DNA of 7,450 nucleotides from Opitutaceae bacterium (GTDB lineage: Bacteria > Verrucomicrobiota > Verrucomicrobiia > Opitutales > Opitutaceae), in NCBI GenBank assembly GCA_025352845.1, contig JANXSC010000083.1, forward strand, positions 1-7,450. The letters run 5' to 3'. Position 1 is the first letter of the stretch. The number at the start of each line of letters is the position of its first letter. The translations under genes and the position numbers were made by a program. The notes beneath the pieces are model-generated. The model had not been told where the DNA came from. It ran no database searches and saw only the letters and a list, made by a program, of their open reading frames with translations. Below are positions 4,876 to 7,450 of the stretch, in pieces.

Positions 4876-6018
4876 ATGCCCGAACACTTCCAGCTCCTAA
4901 AGACCGATACAGCCACGGCGGCCCGTCGCGCGCGGCTGCGGACGCGCCACGGAGTGATCGAGACGCCGATCTTCATGCCGGTGGGCACGCAGGGCACGGT
5001 GAAGTCGCTCACGCCGGTGCATCTCCACGACATCGGCGCGCAGATCATCCTCGGCAACACTTACCATCTCAACCTTCGACCGGGTTCCGAACTCGTGCGC
5101 GATCTCGGCGGACTGCACAAATTCATGGGGTGGGACGGCCCGATCCTCACGGACAGCGGCGGGTTTCAGGTTTTCTCATTGGCGAAGCTGCGCGATATCC
5201 GCGACGACGGCGTGGCGTTTCAATCGCACCTCGACGGCGCGAAACTTTTTCTCGGCCCGAAAGAAGTCATGGGCATCCAGCAGAATCTCGGCAGCGATAT
5301 CGCGATGGTGATCGACGAGTGCCCGCCGTGGCCCTGCGAACGCGACGCGTGCGCGAAAGCTGTCGCGCGCAGCTACCGATGGGCCGGCCAGTGCAAGCAG
5401 ATCGCCACGGACAGCGGGTTTCTTGCGAACGGGCACCACGTGTTTGCCATCGTGCAGGGCTCGACCTTCGACGACTTGCGGCGCGAGGCGGCGGAGTCGC
5501 TCGCGGCGCTGGATTTTCCGGGCTACGCGGTCGGCGGCGTGAGCGTGGGCGAGCCTGAGCCGGAGATGTTGAAACAGGTGGGTGCGACGACGCCGTTTCT
5601 GCCGGCCGACAAGCCGCGCTACACGATGGGTCTCGGCACCCCGCCGCAGCTCCTGAAAATGGTGGCGCTCGGCGTGGACATGTTCGACTGCGTGCTGCCG
5701 AGCCGCGTCGCGCGCAACGGCCTCGTCTTCACGCCCGACGGCCCGCTGAACCTGCGCAACGAAAAATTCCGCGCCGACCCACGCCCGATTGTCGAGGGGC
5801 TCGACAATTACACGGCGCGTTTCTCGCGGGCGTATCTGCGGCACCTCACGGTCGCGGGGGAAATTTTGAGCTGCACGCTGCTCACGCTGCACAATCTCCA
5901 TTTCTACCTCGACCTAATGGCGCAGGCGCGGGCGCACATCGAGGCGGGCGACTACGGCGCGTGGCACCGTGCGTGGATCGAGCGTTACGAGGCGGCCAAA
6001 GTTCGCACGCTTCTCTGA
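4876..6018 (+). CDS. tgt: Queuine/preQ1 tRNA-guanine transglycosylase (Tgt) lacking the zinc-site cysteines
   Basis: The protein has 380 residues, full family length. Tgt swaps guanine-34 for preQ1 in the anticodons of Asp, Asn, His and Tyr tRNAs, a step of queuosine synthesis. Visible landmarks: FMPVGTQGTVK (33-43), GNTYHL (60-65), LTDSGGFQVFSL (91-102) with catalytic Asp93, the substrate-recognising IDEC (146-149), VQGS (193-196), VGGVSVGEP (219-227), MGLGTP (251-256) and FDCVLPSR (270-277) with nucleophile Asp271. Where bacterial Tgt normally has C-x-C-x-x-C before SRAYL.HL, this protein reads L309, N311 and A314; only the fourth ligand, His339 in LHN, remains. The bases show no frameshift. 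There is no ribosome site, and the start touches the toxin stop, so coupling or a leaderless message is possible. Other queuosine genes are absent from the window. Confidence 0.96.
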   Translation: MPEHFQLLKTDTATAARRARLRTRHGVIETPIFMPVGTQGTVKSLTPVHLHDIGAQIILGNTYHLNLRPGSELVRDLGGLHKFMGWDGPILTDSGGFQVFSLAKLRDIRDDGVAFQSHLDGAKLFLGPKEVMGIQQNLGSDIAMVIDECPPWPCERDACAKAVARSYRWAGQCKQIATDSGFLANGHHVFAIVQGSTFDDLRREAAESLAALDFPGYAVGGVSVGEPEPEMLKQVGATTPFLPADKPRYTMGLGTPPQLLKMVALGVDMFDCVLPSRVARNGLVFTPDGPLNLRNEKFRADPRPIVEGLDNYTARFSRAYLRHLTVAGEILSCTLLTLHNLHFYLDLMAQARAHIEAGDYGAWHRAWIERYEAAKVRTLL

Positions 6019-6107
6019 CAGACACGCCGGTCAGACGGTGGAAAGCACCTTAAAACCGCGGATTCACAAGTGAGCCGTGAGGCCCGACCTGCTCAGCGGA
6101 TTACTCG

Positions 6108-6500
6108 CTATCTTTCGATTGCCCACAATGCGGGACACGTCGCCTGATCCGTTCGGGTGGAGCACGCGACGACCAGTTTTTGCAGCACGCGCCTCAGCCG
6201 GCGCATGTCTTTAATCCGTTGGTCAACCTCCTCCAGCTTGGCTTCCAGCAGTGACTTCATTTCCTTGCACGATTCTCCGGGCAGGATGCGCAGGTCGAGC
6301 AGCTCCTTGATTTCGCGCAAGGTGAAGCCGAGATCTTTGGCGGAGCGGATGAAGCGCAGTCGCAGCAACGCCTCCTCGTCGAAATCGCGGTAGCCCGAGT
6401 CCGGCCAGCGGTGAGCGTCGGGCAACAGCCCCTCGCGCTCGTAGTAGCGGATGGTCTGCGCGTTCACGGCGGCTTGCTTGGCCAGTTCTCCGATAGTCAT
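6108..6500 (-). CDS. merR: MerR-family metal-responsive regulator of the mercury operon
   Basis: The protein has 130 residues. The N-terminal winged helix-turn-helix (1-70) is typical: MTIGELAKQAAVNAQTIRYY, then EREGLLP and SGYRDFDEEALLRLRFI. A long dimerising helix follows (about 80-110). Cys78, Cys113 and Cys122 have exactly the spacing (35 and 9) of the three Hg(II)-binding cysteines of Tn501 MerR (82, 117, 126). The same spacing also occurs in PbrR691-type lead sensors, and the YYEREGLLP...SGYR wording is closer to the broad heavy-metal-responsive group. Divergent merTP and merA argue for mercury as the inducer. In this family the metal-bound dimer untwists an over-long promoter spacer; the apo form represses. 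There is no good ribosome site before the ATG at 6500. The gene converges with tgt across an 89-base gap in which I see no convincing terminator. Confidence 0.93.
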   Translation of the reverse strand: MTIGELAKQAAVNAQTIRYYEREGLLPDAHRWPDSGYRDFDEEALLRLRFIRSAKDLGFTLREIKELLDLRILPGESCKEMKSLLEAKLEEVDQRIKDMRRLRRVLQKLVVACSTRTDQATCPALWAIER

Positions 6501-6510
6501 GGGGGTTCGC

Positions 6511-6542
6511 TTGACCTTATACTATGCTACAGGGTGTAGGGT
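6511..6542 (+). promoter_or_regulatory. MerR-type operator/promoter of merTP-merA
   Basis: The -35 TTGACC (6511-6516) and a -10-like TAGGGT (6537-6542) are separated by 20 bases, the over-long spacing that MerR-family activators require. The Tn501 mer promoter has TAAGGT at the same place with 19. Between them is a 9-4-9 dyad: accttatac (6514-6522), tatg, ctacagggt (6527-6535), symmetric at 6 of 9 positions. On the opposite strand TATAAG (6521-6516) could be the -10 of merR, so one dyad would control both directions. The transcription start predicted from this -10 is almost at the merTP ATG. Confidence 0.75.
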
Positions 6543-6548
6543 GCCGCC

Positions 6549-7133
6549 ATGAAAAAGAACGGTCCCTCATGGATCTTGACGGGCGGTGTCTTCACCGGAT
6601 TCGCCGCTTCGCTCTGCTGCATCGGTCCGCTGCTCTCGCTCGGTTTTGGGCTGGGTAACTTTGCCGCCTCGACGTGGTTCACGAAATGGCGACCGGTGTT
6701 TCTGCTGCTCACCTTCGGCTTGCTGGCGCTCGCATGGTGGCTGACGTATCGCCGGCCCAAGGCGGATTGTGCGGACGGCACCTGCGCCCGCCCGCCCGGC
6801 AAGGCTGCGCGCATCAGCCTGTGGCTGGGCACACTGGTGGCGGTGGCGGTGGCGGTTTATCCTTCTCTGCCGGCGTTTCGGGCTGCGTCGCCGTCGGCCA
6901 TTGTGGCCGGAGGCGAGAAATTCACGGTGCTGATTCCGTCCATGGATTGCCCGCCGTGCGCGGCCGGCATCGAGGCTTCGTTGCGACGGACTCCCGGCGT
7001 GCTCCAAGCCACGGTGGACTATGATACGAAGAAGGCCGAACTCGTTTTCGATCCCGCTGTCACCGACCGGACAAAGCTCCTCGCCTTCATCGACCGCACC
7101 GGTTTCGCCCCCGACCGCTCCACCCTCAAATAA
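6549..7133 (+). CDS. merT: Mercuric transporter MerT fused to a MerP-like heavy-metal-associated domain (MerTP)
   Basis: The protein has 194 residues, against about 116 for MerT alone. The N-terminal MerT part has three hydrophobic spans at about 10-40, 48-66 and 88-106. The first holds the vicinal pair SLCCIGPLL (Cys23-Cys24), and the cytoplasmic loop holds a second pair, Cys74 and Cys79. After a linker (about 107-122) comes a heavy-metal-associated domain (about 124-188) with SMDCPPC (Cys134, Cys137), the counterpart of the GMTCxxC motif of MerP. MerT moves Hg(II) across the inner membrane and MerP normally binds it in the periplasm. With three spans and the N-terminus in its usual place, the fused domain would lie on the side where the third span exits. 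AGGG (6538-6541) is 7 bases before ATG but overlaps the predicted -10. merA follows after 7 bases. Confidence 0.92.
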   Translation: MKKNGPSWILTGGVFTGFAASLCCIGPLLSLGFGLGNFAASTWFTKWRPVFLLLTFGLLALAWWLTYRRPKADCADGTCARPPGKAARISLWLGTLVAVAVAVYPSLPAFRAASPSAIVAGGEKFTVLIPSMDCPPCAAGIEASLRRTPGVLQATVDYDTKKAELVFDPAVTDRTKLLAFIDRTGFAPDRSTLK

Positions 7134-7140
7134 TTCCGCC

Positions 7141-7450
7141 ATGTCCACCTGCTGTCTGACCGAGAAACCTGAACTCCGCATCCAGACCGACGCCTCCTGT
7201 GCCCAGCGGATCGACGGCAAACATCTCCTCATTATCGGCGGCGGTGGGGCCGCGTTTTCCGCCGCGCTGAAGGCATCGAGCCTCGGGGCAAGGGCCACCA
7301 TCATCAACGACGGCCTGCCGATGGGCGGCACCTGCGTGAACGTCGGCTGCGTGCCGTCGAAAACTCTCCTGCGCGCCGCGGAGAGCCTGCACCGTGCCCA
7401 GCGGGCAGGCGCCTTTGCGGGAGTCGAGACCACCGGCCGGCTCGCCGACG
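7141..7450 (+). CDS. merA: Mercuric reductase MerA, N-terminal part, cut by window end
   Basis: The first 103 residues are visible. MerA is a cytoplasmic FAD- and NADPH-dependent disulfide oxidoreductase that reduces Hg(II) to volatile Hg(0). The FAD-binding loop reads LLIIGGGGAAFSAALKA (29-45). The redox-active pair is in GGTCVNVGCVPSK (62-74; Cys65, Cys70), and the following LLRAAESLHRAQ agrees with MerA rather than lipoamide dehydrogenase. The N-terminal metal-binding domain of many MerA proteins is absent; instead there is a 27-residue lead with a vicinal Cys4-Cys5 and Cys20. The gap to merTP is 7 bases with no ribosome site, so translation is probably coupled. The C-terminal vicinal cysteines that would complete the assignment lie outside the window. 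Confidence 0.93.
   Translation, partial: MSTCCLTEKPELRIQTDASCAQRIDGKHLLIIGGGGAAFSAALKASSLGARATIINDGLPMGGTCVNVGCVPSKTLLRAAESLHRAQRAGAFAGVETTGRLAD

Noticed and set aside
5176..5901. Antisense open frame of 241 codons opposite tgt
   Set aside because: Low-complexity Arg/Ala/Val composition and complete overlap with a well-conserved gene mark it as a shadow frame.
6019..6107. Terminator between convergent tgt and merR
   Set aside because: Only a 4-base hairpin (ggtg/cacc at 6037-6049) and a 4-base tcac/gtga pair are present, neither with a T-tract. Nothing convincing was found.
1..7450. CRISPR array, tRNA, rRNA, insertion sequence or prophage
   Set aside because: No regularly spaced direct repeats, cloverleaf-like sequence, transposase frame or phage gene was seen on either strand.

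Overview
The window is about 60-65% G+C and densely coded on both strands. It reads as the chromosome of a free-living bacterium. The best guess is a member of Verrucomicrobiota, close to Opitutaceae. That guess rests on the style of the housekeeping proteins (NnrD, DprA, HIT, NrdR, TrpG, Tgt), frequent weak or absent Shine-Dalgarno sites, and intergenic palindromic repeats of the 'cacgaaataCACGAA' type that I associate with Verrucomicrobia and Planctomycetes. The taxonomic call is inference, not proof.

Left part (1-2085, + strand): the 3' end of nnrD (NAD(P)H-hydrate repair) overlaps dprA (DNA uptake and recombination mediator) in an ATGA junction. A short secreted, coiled-coil, unrecognised protein follows. 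Middle part (2087-4216, - strand): read in the direction of transcription, this is trpG (glutamine amidotransferase of anthranilate or aminodeoxychorismate synthase), nrdR (ribonucleotide reductase repressor), an unrecognised helical protein of about 168 residues, and a HIT-family nucleotide hydrolase. Each of the three gaps in this cluster is filled by a different imperfect palindrome. One of them supplies the last codons of nrdR.

Right-middle part (4348-6018, + strand): a two-gene toxin-antitoxin module (Unstab_antitox-type antitoxin, RelE/ParE-type toxin) is followed with zero spacing by tgt (queuosine tRNA-guanine transglycosylase). This Tgt keeps its catalytic aspartates but has lost all three cysteines of the usual structural zinc site.

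Right end (6108-7450): a mercury-resistance locus. merR (- strand) diverges from merTP (a fusion of the MerT membrane transporter and a MerP-like heavy-metal-binding domain) and merA (mercuric reductase, cut by the window end). A MerR-type operator/promoter with a long spacer lies between them. In the expected scheme MerTP brings Hg(II) through the inner membrane and hands it to MerA, which reduces it to Hg(0). MerR switches on the operon when it binds the metal.

No tRNA, rRNA, CRISPR array, complete insertion sequence or prophage gene was seen. The longest gene-free stretch is about 130 bases (4217-4347). The most unusual observations are the zinc-ligand-less Tgt, the palindromes that invade gene ends, and the toxin gene abutting tgt.
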